DNA of 64,000 bases from Corynebacterium pelargi. Lineage in GTDB: Bacteria; Actinomycetota; Actinomycetes; Mycobacteriales; Mycobacteriaceae. The notes below the pieces were generated by a model. It was not told the DNA's origin, searched no databases, and worked only from the letters and a program-made list of their open reading frames with translations. Below are positions 1-10,510 of this stretch, piece after piece. Each line of letters opens with the position of its first letter. Within the stretch, counting starts at the first letter, position 1. The stretch covers positions 177,239 through 241,238 of the forward strand of contig NZ_BMCX01000001.1 of the NCBI RefSeq assembly GCF_014635485.1, given 5' to 3'. The translations under genes and the position numbers were made by a program.

Positions 1-1188
<1,188 letters not shown>

Positions 1189-1228
1189 GGTACTGGCTTT
1201 CTGTAGGCAATGCTTGATTCTTCGAACA

Positions 1229-1257
1229 AAGATAGACCAAGCTGTCTAATTTGGCAA
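1229..1257 (-). promoter_or_regulatory. metK promoter with McbR operator
   Basis: On the minus strand a -35 TTGCCA (1252-1257) and a -10 TATCTT (1229-1234) are separated by exactly 17 bases. The palindrome TAGAC-N6-GTCTA (1233-1248) fills the spacer and touches the -10 box. This is the published consensus for McbR, the TetR-type repressor of sulfur and methionine genes in Corynebacterium glutamicum, whose effector is S-adenosylhomocysteine. A bound repressor here would block RNA polymerase directly. The leader from the predicted start to the GTG is about 35 bases. Confidence 0.9.
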
Positions 1258-1330
1258 GATGGGTGGTCTACTCCCCTTGTGCTTACTCCTAGAACGCTGG
1301 CCTACACGGCTGCACGCATAGCGAGCATCC

Positions 1331-1360
1331 TAGGTCGCACTAGGTCGCACTAGTTCGCGG
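1331..1360. repeat. 10-bp tandem repeat, nearly three copies
   Basis: TAGGTCGCAC is repeated at 1331-1340 and 1341-1350, and a degraded third unit, TAGTTCGCGG, follows at 1351-1360. A GC-rich inverted repeat (GGCGC-CGT-GCGCC) comes directly after, about 20 bases past the coaBC stop codon. The inverted repeat could help end coaBC transcription but has no U-tract. No function can be assigned to the tandem repeat. Confidence 0.5.
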
Positions 1361-1388
1361 GCGCCGTGCGCCGCGGCAGCAAACGCAG

Positions 1389-2654
1389 CTATTTGTCTTG
1401 ACTACTTGTACGCCTACGCTCCAGGCAGCGAAGGAGTTCTTCTAGAATCACCCCAGCAACTTCCAGCTTCGAGCCATCCGGCACCTCGCGCTGTTGGCCA
1501 TCCCGAGCTAGGAGCACGCCACGGTTGCGCTGCTGGCCAAAGACTTGGTTGCCGGAGACTTCATTCAGCATCAGCAGATCGCATCCCTTGCGCTCAAGCT
1601 TTGCCTTAGCCAACTCCAAGGCGGTGTGCTCGGCATCTCCAGTTTCGGCAGCAAAACCGGCGATAACCAGATCGGGGTCAAGCTCGCCACGCTCACGGGC
1701 TTGTACCAAGCCACGCAAAATATCGGGGTTTTCCTCTAACGCCAAGGACTCCAGGGCTGCCTCATCGCGACCCTTTTTTAGCTTTGCATCGGCAGGGTGC
1801 GCCGGGCGCACATCGGCAACGGCCGCCACCATAATCACGGCATCATGCCCGGGAGCGTGCTCCATGATCGCTGCTTGCATCTCTCGCGCAGAAGTGACCT
1901 TGTGCACCGTGGCACCCGCCGGAGTGGGAAGGGCGTCACTATTGGCCACCACCATCGTGACCTCGGCGCCGCGTTGGGCTGCCATCTCTGCAAGGGCAAA
2001 GCCCTGGCGCCCGGAGGAGTGGTTGCCGATATAACGCACCGGATCAATATGTTCTTGAGTACCGCCAGCGCTAATGAGCACTTTGGTGCCAGCAAGGGAG
2101 GTATCAAAGGAGCTTCCCTGAGCAGCCGCCAGCGCTAAATCGACGATCTGCTCTGGATCAAGCAAGCGGCCAGGCCCGGTATCGCTGCCGGTGAGCCTGC
2201 CGTGTGCGGGTTGGAGTACGACTATTCCCCGAGCCCGCAAGGTGGCCACATTGGCTTGAGTTGCAGGGTGTTCCCACATCTCTGTGTGCATGGCTGGGGC
2301 AACAACGACCGGGCAGGTAGCCACGAGCAATGTGGCGGTGAGCAGATCATCTGCTCTCCCCTGCACCATTCTTGCCAGCAGGTCTGCTGTTGCCGGGGCG
2401 ATGACGATCAGGTCGGCTTCTTTACCGATCCGAACGTGCTGGACTTGGTCGACTGCATCATTGACGGTGGTGCTGACCGGATTGCCCGACAAAGCTTCAA
2501 AGGTCGTCTTTCCCACGAACTCTAAGGCAGCCTGAGTGGGCACGACGCGAACTTCATCGCCCATCTCTTTAAAGGCTCGAATCACGTGGCAGGCTTTATA
2601 TGCTGCGATACCACCAGCAACGCCAACGACGATATTTCTTGAAGCTGTTTCCAT
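1389..2654 (-). CDS. coaBC: Bifunctional phosphopantothenoylcysteine decarboxylase / phosphopantothenate-cysteine ligase
   Basis: Catalyses two steps of coenzyme A synthesis: joining 4'-phosphopantothenate to cysteine (C-terminal CoaB half) and decarboxylating the product (N-terminal CoaC flavoprotein half). The N-terminal half has GVAGGIAAYK and the PAMHTEMW segment in the place of the usual PxMNxxMW motif; the CoaB half begins near residue 190 with SAGGTQEHIDPVRYIGNHSSG. I start at the ATG at 2654, 7 bases after a GGAAG ribosome site; a TTG one codon upstream is less likely. The length of 421 residues is normal. It precedes metK and follows the rpoZ region, as in related genomes, except that a plus-strand DUF2231 gene separates it from rpoZ. 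Confidence 0.96.
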   Translation of the reverse strand: METASRNIVVGVAGGIAAYKACHVIRAFKEMGDEVRVVPTQAALEFVGKTTFEALSGNPVSTTVNDAVDQVQHVRIGKEADLIVIAPATADLLARMVQGRADDLLTATLLVATCPVVVAPAMHTEMWEHPATQANVATLRARGIVVLQPAHGRLTGSDTGPGRLLDPEQIVDLALAAAQGSSFDTSLAGTKVLISAGGTQEHIDPVRYIGNHSSGRQGFALAEMAAQRGAEVTMVVANSDALPTPAGATVHKVTSAREMQAAIMEHAPGHDAVIMVAAVADVRPAHPADAKLKKGRDEAALESLALEENPDILRGLVQARERGELDPDLVIAGFAAETGDAEHTALELAKAKLERKGCDLLMLNEVSGNQVFGQQRNRGVLLARDGQQREVPDGSKLEVAGVILEELLRCLERRRTSSQDK

Positions 2655-2838
2655 CAAAGTACTTCCTTATAGCATCGCACCACTATCCACCGGCTCCTTA
2701 ACTCTTGGAGCGTAACTGGATCTCTTTTCTTTCAAGAGCCATGGTATCGGTTTGAGCATACGGCGCCGGGGATGGCCTAGGGAAAAAGTTAGGCATACCA
2801 CGCTAGCTCGCAGGGATTTTCTGAACTAGAAAGAAGCG

Positions 2839-3279
2839 ATGGATATCACCATCGACGGAGTTCCACTCCACCCACTCGTCGTTCATCTCTCAGTTGTCGC
2901 CGTTCCCCTCGCAGGGATCCTGGCACTGGTGTGGACCCTAGGCAAAGCACGCCTGGCTACACTATCGCTTGCTGTTTCATGGATTGCTGCAGCCGCCACA
3001 CTGCTGGCGAAAATTTCAGGCGAAAGACTACTTGAAGCCAAAGGGCTGAGCGAACATAATCCGGGGCCTGTGGCAGATCACGTCACCTGGGCCACCTACG
3101 CCCTGGCTTCCATCGCCACCTTGGCTGTGTTTTCAACCTTTGGACGGTCGATAGGAACGAAGTCTGGTGCATGGATCTGGAATCTCACGCGCATGCTGAT
3201 CATTCTCGCTGCACTCGCCAGCGTGTTGAGCATCGTTATCGCAGGACACGAGGGTGCGAAATTGGTTTGGACACACTAA
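2839..3279 (+). CDS. DUF2231-type small integral membrane protein
   Basis: A 146-residue membrane protein with four likely transmembrane helices (roughly residues 15-35, 40-60, 85-105 and 115-140). The N-terminal motif GVPLHPLVVHL, with its conserved histidines, is typical of the DUF2231 family. In that family the histidines have been suggested to bind haem or metal, but no function is established. A weak AAAGAAG ribosome site precedes the ATG. The gene interrupts the rpoZ-coaBC-metK order on the opposite strand and ends in front of a shared hairpin, so it is a single-gene unit. The family call is fairly sure; the function is unknown. Confidence 0.8.
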   Translation: MDITIDGVPLHPLVVHLSVVAVPLAGILALVWTLGKARLATLSLAVSWIAAAATLLAKISGERLLEAKGLSEHNPGPVADHVTWATYALASIATLAVFSTFGRSIGTKSGAWIWNLTRMLIILAALASVLSIVIAGHEGAKLVWTH

Positions 3280-3357
3280 ACCACCTTGTAGCAAGCGGCA
3301 GTAGTAGCACCTTGGCAGCGCTTGCGCTGAGATATTCGCTACGCCCAGGCAGCAGTG

Positions 3358-3393
3358 AAGACCCCTGCACCACGTCTGCGGTCCAGGGGTCTT
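3358..3393. terminator. Convergent terminator between DUF2231 gene and rpoZ
   Basis: A perfect 10-bp stem (AAGACCCCTG / CAGGGGTCTT) with a 16-base loop lies between two convergent genes. The plus-strand side is followed by a pyrimidine-rich stretch, GTCTCTT; the minus side has no U-run. It probably works mainly for the plus-strand gene. Confidence 0.7.
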
Positions 3394-3426
3394 GTCTCTT
3401 AGAGAAGAGGTCGAAGGCGTGAAGTC

Positions 3427-3711
3427 CTAGCCTTCTTCGTGCTCGAGCAGCCCTGCATCGATTTCGCGCAGCGCGATCGACAGCGGTTTCTCCCCTGCCT
3501 CGGGGGTCACCAAAGGCCCGACGAATTCGAATACTCCGGGCTCGTCATCCTGGTAGTAGCTATTGATCTGGCGAGCGCGCTTAGCGGCAAAAATCACCAG
3601 AGCATACTTCGAGGACACTCGCTTGAGCAGTTCGTCGATCGGCGGAGCGGTGATGCCGGTTGGCGTGTCAAACACGCTGTCGTTGTTCTCAATCACGTTG
3701 CTTTCAAGCAC
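3427..3711 (-). CDS. rpoZ: RNA polymerase omega subunit
   Basis: Omega subunit of RNA polymerase, which assists assembly of the beta' subunit. The core [20 protein letters not shown] is followed by [12 protein letters not shown] and the [12 protein letters not shown] segment, as in actinobacterial omega proteins. The longest reading starts at a GTG at 3711 (94 residues), but its purine-rich ribosome site abuts the start. A second GTG at 3696 (89 residues) has GAAAG four bases upstream and may be the real start. It sits 40 bases downstream of gmk and is probably cotranscribed with gmk and mihF. Confidence 0.95.
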   Translation of the reverse strand: MLESNVIENNDSVFDTPTGITAPPIDELLKRVSSKYALVIFAAKRARQINSYYQDDEPGVFEFVGPLVTPEAGEKPLSIALREIDAGLLEHEEG

Positions 3712-3751
3712 CTTTTCTTATTAAGAAAGTTTATTTCGTACGCAGTGTTCT

Positions 3752-4324
3752 TTAGCGACCTTCGAGGATACAGCGCAGACGCTGGATCGTTGCATCGAGA
3801 TCGTCATTGACCACTACATGTTTGAACTCGTCACTGCTGGCTAATTCTTTGCGGGCAGTTTCGAGTCGGCGCTGGATCACGTCCTCTGGCTCAGTCCCCC
3901 GCCCAGTTAGACGGCTGACGAGCACCTCCCATGAGGGCGGCGCAAGGAATACGGTTTCAGCCTCCGGCTTGAGTTTGGCCACGTTGCGCGCGCCCTCAAG
4001 ATCCACCTCTACCAATACCGGCCGACCTTCGGCAATTGCCTTGTCGACGGGCTTCGCAGGGGTGCCGCTTCTTTGCAAACCTCCGTGGATCTCTGCCCAT
4101 TCGAGCATTTGACCACTGTCGATATTGCTTTGAAACTCCTCCGGTGACACGAAGTAGTAGTCCTGCCCGTGCACTTCGCCAGGACGCGGCGCCCTGGTGG
4201 TCATTGAGACCGAGAAGTACAGGTTAGGAACTTCCTCGCGCAGGCGATGAACCACCGTCGATTTCCCTACGGCTGATGGGCCAGCCAGCACCACGAGCCG
4301 ACCCTGTTGGTTATCGCCCTGCAT
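3752..4324 (-). CDS. gmk: Guanylate kinase
   Basis: Phosphorylates GMP to GDP with ATP, linking purine supply to nucleic acid synthesis and the ppGpp pool. The P-loop GPSAVGKST is at residues 15-23, the GMP-binding [20 protein letters not shown] follows, and the lid region includes [10 protein letters not shown]. The length of 190 residues is normal. The ATG lies 3 bases after the mihF stop codon, so translation is probably coupled. The mihF-gmk-rpoZ order is a conserved actinobacterial arrangement. Confidence 0.97.
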   Translation of the reverse strand: MQGDNQQGRLVVLAGPSAVGKSTVVHRLREEVPNLYFSVSMTTRAPRPGEVHGQDYYFVSPEEFQSNIDSGQMLEWAEIHGGLQRSGTPAKPVDKAIAEGRPVLVEVDLEGARNVAKLKPEAETVFLAPPSWEVLVSRLTGRGTEPEDVIQRRLETARKELASSDEFKHVVVNDDLDATIQRLRCILEGR

Positions 4325-4327
4325 GAA

Positions 4328-4648
4328 TTAGCCCTCGAAGCCGAAGCGCTCGAGCAGAGCGCGACGCTGACGCTCACCCAGGCCACGCAGGCGGCGGGTC
4401 TGAGCGATCTCGAGCTCGTCCATGATCTCCTTGGCCTTGACCTTGCCAACCTTAGGCAGGGACTCGAGCAGAGCGGAGACCTTGGTCTTGCCGATGATCT
4501 CATCAGAAGAGGCCTTGTCCAGAACCTCCTTGAGGGTGATGTCTCCGCGCTTGAGCTGCTCTTTCAGCTCTGCACGTGCCTTGCGGGCCTCTGCAGCCTT
4601 CGCGAGGGCTTCCTTGCGCTGCTCGTCAGTCAACTTGGGAAGGGCCAC
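4328..4648 (-). CDS. mihF: Actinobacterial integration host factor mIHF
   Basis: Small nucleoid-associated DNA-binding protein, unrelated to proteobacterial IHF and essential in mycobacteria. The 106-residue reading starts at a GTG with a strong GGAGGA ribosome site and gives the family N-terminus VALPKLTDEQRKEALAKAAE. The C-terminal helix-two-turn-helix and hairpin region shows VSALLESLPKVGKVKAKEIM and RRLRGLGERQRRALL. The reading frame stays open for another 34 codons upstream, but these match nothing in the family. It heads the mihF-gmk-rpoZ group. Confidence 0.95.
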   Translation of the reverse strand: MALPKLTDEQRKEALAKAAEARKARAELKEQLKRGDITLKEVLDKASSDEIIGKTKVSALLESLPKVGKVKAKEIMDELEIAQTRRLRGLGERQRRALLERFGFEG

Positions 4649-4968
4649 GGGGTTCCTCCGATTCAAAAGATGTTCGTTTTGGTTATAGATCTGCGCGTGG
4701 GCGCCGGCATTCCACCATACACAGATGCTGCAAGCAGGAAACAATCCCACGCTGCTTCATCTCAGGTGTGCCTGCACGGCAATCACAGCACATATGCAGC
4801 CAGGCATTACCTGCCATTCATTGGCCACAGCATTCAACGCTTGGCGCTGACGTCCGACTTAGTCTAGCACCTCAAGGCAAAACACTAGGTAATCCGGGGT
4901 ATGTGCCGCAAAACCCCAGGTAAAACGCCTGGCTCATAAACTTCGCCACACCCGCCTGAGCTGGGAAA
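4649..4968. other. Intergenic region between pyrF and mihF
   Basis: 320 bases without a gene. The end near pyrF holds an intrinsic terminator (4908-4932); the mihF end must carry the promoter for mihF-gmk-rpoZ, but I see no unambiguous -35/-10 pair. Short open frames here have no ribosome sites and no family resemblance. Confidence 0.6.
4908..4932 (-). terminator. Intrinsic terminator after pyrF
   Basis: On the minus strand a 5-bp stem, CCAGG / CCTGG, with a 7-base loop is followed by GGGTTTTGC. It lies about 37 bases downstream of the pyrF stop codon. The stem is short but the U-run is present. Confidence 0.65.
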
Positions 4969-5808
4969 TTACAGCGCTGGGATTCCGGGGTACTCAGCAG
5001 AGGCCTTCGCCAGCGCGCCACGCAAGGCCTCTACATCCGGGCCGTGTTGAAGCACAGCACGCGAGATATTCGGGATAGCCAGTGCCTCATTGCCGCGACA
5101 AATTCTGTTCACGTCTGCTGCGGTAGCGCCTTGTGCTCCAACGCCGGGCAACAGGATCGGGCCGCGAAGCTGATCTAATGCCGGAGGCTGATCCAAGGTG
5201 GCACCAACGACCACACCAACGTTGCCGAAAGCAGCACCTGATTCGGCATTCACTGCGGCAGCGGCGTCTACGATCTGCTGTGCGATGCTTCGGCCTTGTG
5301 CGTCACGTTGATCTTGGAGCTCGCGTGCCTCGGGGTTGGAGGTAGCTGCCAGCACGAACACGCCCGTGCCGGTGCTATGCGCCTGCTCCAACACTGGCGC
5401 TAAGGAGCCGAAGCCAAGATAAGGCGAGCAGGTCACGGCATCGCAGTACAGCGGTGATGCGGGGTCAAGCCAGGCCGTGGCATAACCGCGCATGGTGGTG
5501 CCGATATCACCACGTTTGGCGTCGGCAAGCACCAAGGTTCCGGCTGATCGAAGTTGCTCAATGGTACGTTCCAGCACGGCAAACCCTGCTGCACCGAAGG
5601 CCTCGTAGAACGCCACCTGTGGTTTGACCAAGGCGCAGTGTCCGGCGAATGCTTCCACGCAACGACGCGAAAACTCCTCCAAACCCTGAACGTTGTTGTC
5701 TAAGCCCCATTGCTGGAGAAGCTGAGCGTGCGGGTCGATGCCCACGCAGAGCCTGCCGTGGCGTTGGGTGGCTTCCAATAAGCGCATACCGAAGGTGTTC
5801 GTGTGCAC
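4969..5808 (-). CDS. pyrF: Orotidine 5'-phosphate decarboxylase
   Basis: Last step of UMP synthesis, decarboxylating OMP. The protein has the actinobacterial long-type layout: LCVGIDPHAQLL near the N-terminus, KPQVAFYEAFGAAG, the catalytic LADAKRGDIGTT with its paired Asp and Lys residues, and a C-terminal LLPGVGAQGA. I chose the GTG at 5808 (279 residues) because a GGA lies 8 bases upstream and because longer readings begin inside a terminator hairpin. It follows carB but is separated from it by that terminator, so pyrF may depend on read-through or on its own promoter. Confidence 0.94.
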   Translation of the reverse strand: MHTNTFGMRLLEATQRHGRLCVGIDPHAQLLQQWGLDNNVQGLEEFSRRCVEAFAGHCALVKPQVAFYEAFGAAGFAVLERTIEQLRSAGTLVLADAKRGDIGTTMRGYATAWLDPASPLYCDAVTCSPYLGFGSLAPVLEQAHSTGTGVFVLAATSNPEARELQDQRDAQGRSIAQQIVDAAAAVNAESGAAFGNVGVVVGATLDQPPALDQLRGPILLPGVGAQGATAADVNRICRGNEALAIPNISRAVLQHGPDVEALRGALAKASAEYPGIPAL

Positions 5809-5840
5809 AGTGATGATCCGTTTCTTTCTTTTGGGATAGA

Positions 5841-5877
5841 GCAAAACGCCCGGTGCCTTCACAGCAGCACCGGGCGT
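5841..5877 (-). terminator. Intrinsic terminator between carB and pyrF
   Basis: A perfect 11-bp stem (ACGCCCGGTGC 5846-5856 with GCACCGGGCGT 5867-5877) and a 10-base loop is followed on the minus strand by TTTTGCTC. It lies 22 bases after the carB stop and 38 bases before the pyrF GTG, so it should end most pyr operon transcripts before pyrF. Confidence 0.85.
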
Positions 5878-5898
5878 AGTACGCCTCGAGCCTGTGGC

Positions 5899-8800
5899 CT
5901 AGGCGTTTACAGCATGGTCGAGTTCTTGCAGCGCACGCACGGTGATATCACCCTGGCGTAGTGCCTCGATGCCCTGCACCGCGGCAGTCACACCTTGAAC
6001 GGTGGTCACCAGCGGCACGCCAACGTTCACGGCGGCTGCACGGATTTCATAACCGTCGTGGCGTGCACCCGAGGAGCCAGCCGGGGTGTTCAGGATCAGA
6101 TCAACTTCACCAGCATTGATCATGTCGACGATGGCGCGCTTGCTACCTTCACCCTCGCGAGCCTCGGTCTGCTTGAGCACCGTCTCGCACTCCACGCCAT
6201 TGCGGCGTAGCATCCCGGCGGTGCCGCCGGTGGCAAGGATCTTAAAGCCCAAGCTGGCCAGGCGCTGGATCGGGAAGATCAAGGTGCGCTTATCGCGGTT
6301 TGCCACGGAGACAAAGACCGTGCCTTCGGTGGGCAGCGCCCCGAAGGAGCCTTCTTCTGCCTTGGCGTAGGCTGCACCGAAGTTATCGGCCAGACCCATG
6401 ACCTCACCGGTGGACTTCATCTCTGGGCTGAGCAAGGTATCGAGCATGGAACCATCGGGGCGGCGGAAGCGGTTAAAGGGCAACACCGCCTCTTTCACAG
6501 CAATCGGGGCATCCAAAGGCAGCGATCCGCCGTCATGCGAGGTTGGGATCATGCCTTCTTGTTGAAGTTGCGCGATGGTAGACCCGGTCATGATGCGAGC
6601 CGCTGCCTTGGCAAGGTGCACGCCGGTAGCCTTGGATACAAAGGGCACGGTGCGCGATGCACGCGGGTTGGCTTCGATCACATACAAGATGTCATCTTTT
6701 AAGGCGTATTGAACGTTCATCAAACCCTTCACGCCAATGCCATGTGCCAAGGCTTCGGTGGAGCGTCGGACGCGTTCAATATCTTCTTTACCCAAGGTCA
6801 TCGGCGGCAGTGCACAGGCAGAGTCACCGGAGTGAATGCCTGCCTCCTCGATGTGCTCCATCACGCCTGCGAGGTACACGTCCTCACCATCGCAGAGCGC
6901 ATCCACGTCGATTTCGATGGCGGAATCGAGGAAGCGGTCGACGAGCACGGGGTGATCGCTCGTGATCTCAGTAGCTCGCTCGATATAGCTTTCGAGGGCT
7001 TGCTCGTCGTAGACGATTTCCATGCCGCGGCCACCAAGCACATAGGAGGGGCGCACCAGCACCGGGTATCCAATGCCACTGGCAACCTCTTTGGCCTCAG
7101 CAAAGGAGGTAGCAGTACCAAAAGCAGGGGCCGGCAGGTTGGCTTTGCGCAGCACTTCGCCGAATTCACCGCGATCTTCAGCCAAGTCGATGGCCTCAGG
7201 GGTGGTGCCGATCACCGGCACGCCGGCATCGCGAAGGCGCTCAGCCAGCCCAAGCGGGGTCTGACCACCAAGTTGCACAATGACGCCAGCGACATTGCCC
7301 GACTCGGATTCTGCGTGGTAGACCTCCATCACGTCTTCGAAGGTCAAAGGCTCAAAATAGAGGCGATCAGCGGTGTCGTAGTCGGTGGAGACAGTCTCCG
7401 GGTTGCAGTTGACCATCACCGTTTCGTAGCCGATGCGCGAAAGCTCCAGGGCGGCATGCACACAGGAGTAGTCAAACTCGATGCCTTGACCAATGCGGTT
7501 GGGGCCGGAGCCGAGGATGATGATCTTGTCTTTTTCGCGCTGCTCGCGCACCTCAGACTCGGCGGCTGGATCCAGCTCATATGCCGAGTAGTGGTAGGGC
7601 GTGGTGGCTTCGAATTCTGCAGCACAGGTATCCACGGTCTTAAATACCGGGCGAATACCTAGTGACCAGCGCAGCCGTCGCACACCATCTTCGCCTGCAA
7701 ACTCAGGGCGCAGTACGGCAATCTGTGCATCGGATAGGCCATAGAATTTCGCCCTGCGCAGCAGCTCGGCATCGAGCACGGGGGCGTCGATAAGCTCTTG
7801 GCGGAACTGCACCAAAGCTTCGAGCTCGGCGAGGAACCAAGGGTCAATCCCGGATGCCTCGTGAACATCTTCCACGCTCGCACCAAGGCGCAGGGCTAGC
7901 TCGGCATCGTAGATGCGGCCTTCGGTGGGGCGCTTGAGATCTTCGAGCACCGCCTGGACGTCCTGAGCACGCTCACCGGCGAAGGCCTCATCGGGGACAG
8001 TCCAGAAACCTGCCTGCTTGTTTTCCAGGGAGCGCAAGACCTTGTTCAGCGCGCCGATGTAGTTGCGGCCAAGGCTCATGGCCTCGCCCACCGACTTCAT
8101 GGTGGTGGTCAGCGTGTCATCTGCGCCGGAGAACTTTTCAAAGGCGAAACGCGGAGCCTTGACCACCACGTAGTCCAGGGTCGGCTCGAATGCCGCGGGG
8201 GTCACGGCGGTGATGTCGTTGGTGATCTCATCCAAGGTGTAGCCGATGGCCAGCTTCGCGGCGATCTTGGCAATCGGGAAGCCGGTGGCCTTCGATGCCA
8301 GTGCCGAGGAGCGCGACACGCGCGGGTTCATCTCGATGGTGATCAGACGGCCGTCTTCGGGGTTGAGCGCGAATTGGATATTGCAGCCGCCGGTATCGAC
8401 GCCCACCTCGCGGATGATGGCAATGCCCTGGTCACGCATCTTCTGGTACTCACGGTCGGTGAGGGTAAGCGCCGGGGCCACGGTGACCGAATCGCCGGTG
8501 TGCACACCGAGGGCATCCACGTTTTCAATCGAGCAGATCACCACGACGTTATCGGCGCCATCGCGCATGAGCTCGAGTTCGTATTCTTTCCAACCAAGAA
8601 TCGACTCTTCAATCAGCACATTGGCTTCGGGTGAAGCCGCGAGTCCGCCACCGGCGATGCGTTCGAGGTCTTCGTTATTAAAGGCCAGGCCTGAACCGAG
8701 GCCACCCATGGTAAAGGAAGGGCGCACCACGACGGGCAGGCCGAGTTCTGCCACAGTTTCATGGACTTCTTCCATGCTGTGGCACACGCGCGAACGTGCG

Positions 8801-9243
8801 GAATCGCCGCCGATTTTGGCCACAATATCTTTGAACTTCTGGCGATCCTCACCGCGCTCAATCGCATCAATATCTGCACCGATGAGTTCGACGCCGTACT
8901 TTTCCAGGCTGCCGCGGCGATCAAGTTGGATCGCTGCGTTGAGGGCCGTTTGGCCACCGAGCGTTGCTAGCACCGCGTCGATCGGGTGCTCTTGCTCGAT
9001 CTCTTTTTCAAAAATCTTCTCAATATATTCCGGCTGAATCGGCTCGACGTAGGTGTGATCGGCGAATTCGGGGTCCGTCATGATCGTGGCGGGGTTGGAG
9101 TTAATCAGTGTGACCCTCAAACCCTCTTCTTTGAGCACTCGGCAGGCTTGGGTGCCTGAGTAGTCGAATTCACAGGCCTGGCCAATCACGATCGGTCCGG
9201 AACCGATGACCAGGACGTGTTGCAAGTCGTTACGCTTTGGCAT
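5899..9243 (-). CDS. carB: Carbamoyl-phosphate synthase, large subunit
   Basis: Makes carbamoyl phosphate for both pyrimidine and arginine synthesis, using ammonia channelled from CarA. The 1114 residues contain the duplicated synthetase: the first half opens with [20 protein letters not shown] and the second, near residue 575, with [18 protein letters not shown]. Each half has an ATP-grasp fold ([11 protein letters not shown] and [10 protein letters not shown] loops). The last 150 residues form the allosteric MGS-like domain, where UMP or ornithine would bind. The ATG has an AAAGGAAG ribosome site and lies 30 bases after carA. It is the last gene before the pyr operon terminator. Confidence 0.98.
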   Translation of the reverse strand: MPKRNDLQHVLVIGSGPIVIGQACEFDYSGTQACRVLKEEGLRVTLINSNPATIMTDPEFADHTYVEPIQPEYIEKIFEKEIEQEHPIDAVLATLGGQTALNAAIQLDRRGSLEKYGVELIGADIDAIERGEDRQKFKDIVAKIGGDSARSRVCHSMEEVHETVAELGLPVVVRPSFTMGGLGSGLAFNNEDLERIAGGGLAASPEANVLIEESILGWKEYELELMRDGADNVVVICSIENVDALGVHTGDSVTVAPALTLTDREYQKMRDQGIAIIREVGVDTGGCNIQFALNPEDGRLITIEMNPRVSRSSALASKATGFPIAKIAAKLAIGYTLDEITNDITAVTPAAFEPTLDYVVVKAPRFAFEKFSGADDTLTTTMKSVGEAMSLGRNYIGALNKVLRSLENKQAGFWTVPDEAFAGERAQDVQAVLEDLKRPTEGRIYDAELALRLGASVEDVHEASGIDPWFLAELEALVQFRQELIDAPVLDAELLRRAKFYGLSDAQIAVLRPEFAGEDGVRRLRWSLGIRPVFKTVDTCAAEFEATTPYHYSAYELDPAAESEVREQREKDKIIILGSGPNRIGQGIEFDYSCVHAALELSRIGYETVMVNCNPETVSTDYDTADRLYFEPLTFEDVMEVYHAESESGNVAGVIVQLGGQTPLGLAERLRDAGVPVIGTTPEAIDLAEDRGEFGEVLRKANLPAPAFGTATSFAEAKEVASGIGYPVLVRPSYVLGGRGMEIVYDEQALESYIERATEITSDHPVLVDRFLDSAIEIDVDALCDGEDVYLAGVMEHIEEAGIHSGDSACALPPMTLGKEDIERVRRSTEALAHGIGVKGLMNVQYALKDDILYVIEANPRASRTVPFVSKATGVHLAKAAARIMTGSTIAQLQQEGMIPTSHDGGSLPLDAPIAVKEAVLPFNRFRRPDGSMLDTLLSPEMKSTGEVMGLADNFGAAYAKAEEGSFGALPTEGTVFVSVANRDKRTLIFPIQRLASLGFKILATGGTAGMLRRNGVECETVLKQTEAREGEGSKRAIVDMINAGEVDLILNTPAGSSGARHDGYEIRAAAVNVGVPLVTTVQGVTAAVQGIEALRQGDITVRALQELDHAVNA

Positions 9244-9273
9244 AAATCTTCCTTTTATCTTCCTGATCTCGGC

Positions 9274-10458
9274 TTAGTTGGCTTCTGCTGCATTGCTTTT
9301 CGACGCCCCATGACGCTCAATCAGCTCAATGAACTGATCAAACAGCGGGTTGGCATCGTGTGGCCCTGCAGCGGATTCCGGGTGATACTGCACCGAAAAC
9401 GCCATCCCATTTTCCAGCGCAACGCCTTCGACGGTGTCGTCGTTCAGGCAGGTGTGGGTGACCTGGGCGGTGCCGTAAGGCGTCTGGAAGGGCTTGCCGG
9501 CCTCGCCTTTGAGCGCAAAGCCGTGGTTCTGGGCGGTGATATCGATAACGCCGGTGAGGTGGTTGAGCACCGGCACATTGATGCCACGGTGGCCGAATTT
9601 CATCTTGAAGGTCTCAAGCCCCAATGCGCGACCAAGGATCTGATTGCCAAAGCAGATGCCGAAGAAGGGGATCTTTGTCTCTAGCACCTGCTGGACAATC
9701 GCCACCATCTCGTCTGCGGTGGCCGGATCGCCTGGGCCATTGGACACAAACACACCATCGGGGTTGTACTGCTGGATCTCTTCAAATGGGGTGTTGGCCG
9801 GAACCACCACGGTACGGATGCCGCGGCTTGCAAAGTTGCGTGGCGTATTGGTTTTAATGCCCATGTCGTAGGCCACCACGGTGAAGCGCTGCTCCCCTTC
9901 TGGCTCCACAACATAGGGCTGATCGGTGGCTACTTCCTTGGCCAGATCTGCGCCCTTCATCGAGGGCTGCTCCTTGACCTCAGCGATGAGCTCTTCATCG
10001 CTGCGCTGGGCATCCTCGCCGGAAAAGACGCCGGCGGCGATGGAACCGAAGTTGCGTAGGTGACGCACCACTGCGCGGGTATCGATACCTGCGATGCCGA
10101 CGATGCCCTGGGCAATCATCTCGTCTTCAAGGGAGCGCTTTGCACGCCAATTGGATACGCGCACCGAAAGGTCGCGGATAACCAGGCCTGCTACCCAGAT
10201 TTTGTCGCCGTAGGACTCGCCATCTTCATCATTCCAGCCCGTGTTGCCGATTTGCGGGGCGGTCGCCACCACAATCTGACGGTGATAGGAAGGATCGGTC
10301 ATGGTTTCTTGGTAGCCGGTCATGGCGGTGCTAAAAACTGCCTCGCCCAAGGTGGTGCCCACCTTGCCAAAGCTGGTGCCCCGGAAAATTCGGCCATCGG
10401 CGAGCACGAGGGCTGCCGGGTAGCGCTTCGGCGCTTGGCTTGTTTGAGAGTTGCTCAA
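9274..10458 (-). CDS. carA: Carbamoyl-phosphate synthase, small (glutaminase) subunit
   Basis: Hydrolyses glutamine and passes ammonia to CarB. The N-terminal domain has GTTLGEAVFSTAMTGYQE; the class I glutaminase domain has the nucleophile cysteine in FFGICFGNQILGRALG and the catalytic His-Glu in YHPESAAGP. I start at the TTG at 10458 because AAAGG lies 9 bases upstream and the resulting N-terminus matches family length; an ATG at 10500, 10 bases after the pyrC stop, would add 14 residues but has no ribosome site. It sits between pyrC and carB in the operon. Confidence 0.95.
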   Translation of the reverse strand: MSNSQTSQAPKRYPAALVLADGRIFRGTSFGKVGTTLGEAVFSTAMTGYQETMTDPSYHRQIVVATAPQIGNTGWNDEDGESYGDKIWVAGLVIRDLSVRVSNWRAKRSLEDEMIAQGIVGIAGIDTRAVVRHLRNFGSIAAGVFSGEDAQRSDEELIAEVKEQPSMKGADLAKEVATDQPYVVEPEGEQRFTVVAYDMGIKTNTPRNFASRGIRTVVVPANTPFEEIQQYNPDGVFVSNGPGDPATADEMVAIVQQVLETKIPFFGICFGNQILGRALGLETFKMKFGHRGINVPVLNHLTGVIDITAQNHGFALKGEAGKPFQTPYGTAQVTHTCLNDDTVEGVALENGMAFSVQYHPESAAGPHDANPLFDQFIELIERHGASKSNAAEAN

Positions 10459-10510
10459 GACTTCTTGCCTTTCAAAAGATTGCTTTGTGCTCGTTGTCAT
10501 TTCGCGGTGC

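Noticed and set aside
1331..1360. CRISPR-like array
   Set aside because: The units are 10 bp, adjacent and without spacers; no cas genes are present.
1189..1388. SAM riboswitch before metK
   Set aside because: The leader is only about 35 bases and the promoter carries an McbR operator; no SAM aptamer fold is visible.
4649..4750. N-terminal extension of mIHF
   Set aside because: The longer frame lacks a ribosome site, while the GTG at 4648 has GGAGGA and gives the conserved family N-terminus.
6709..7662. 317-codon open frame opposite carB
   Set aside because: Antisense shadow of carB, which is certain.
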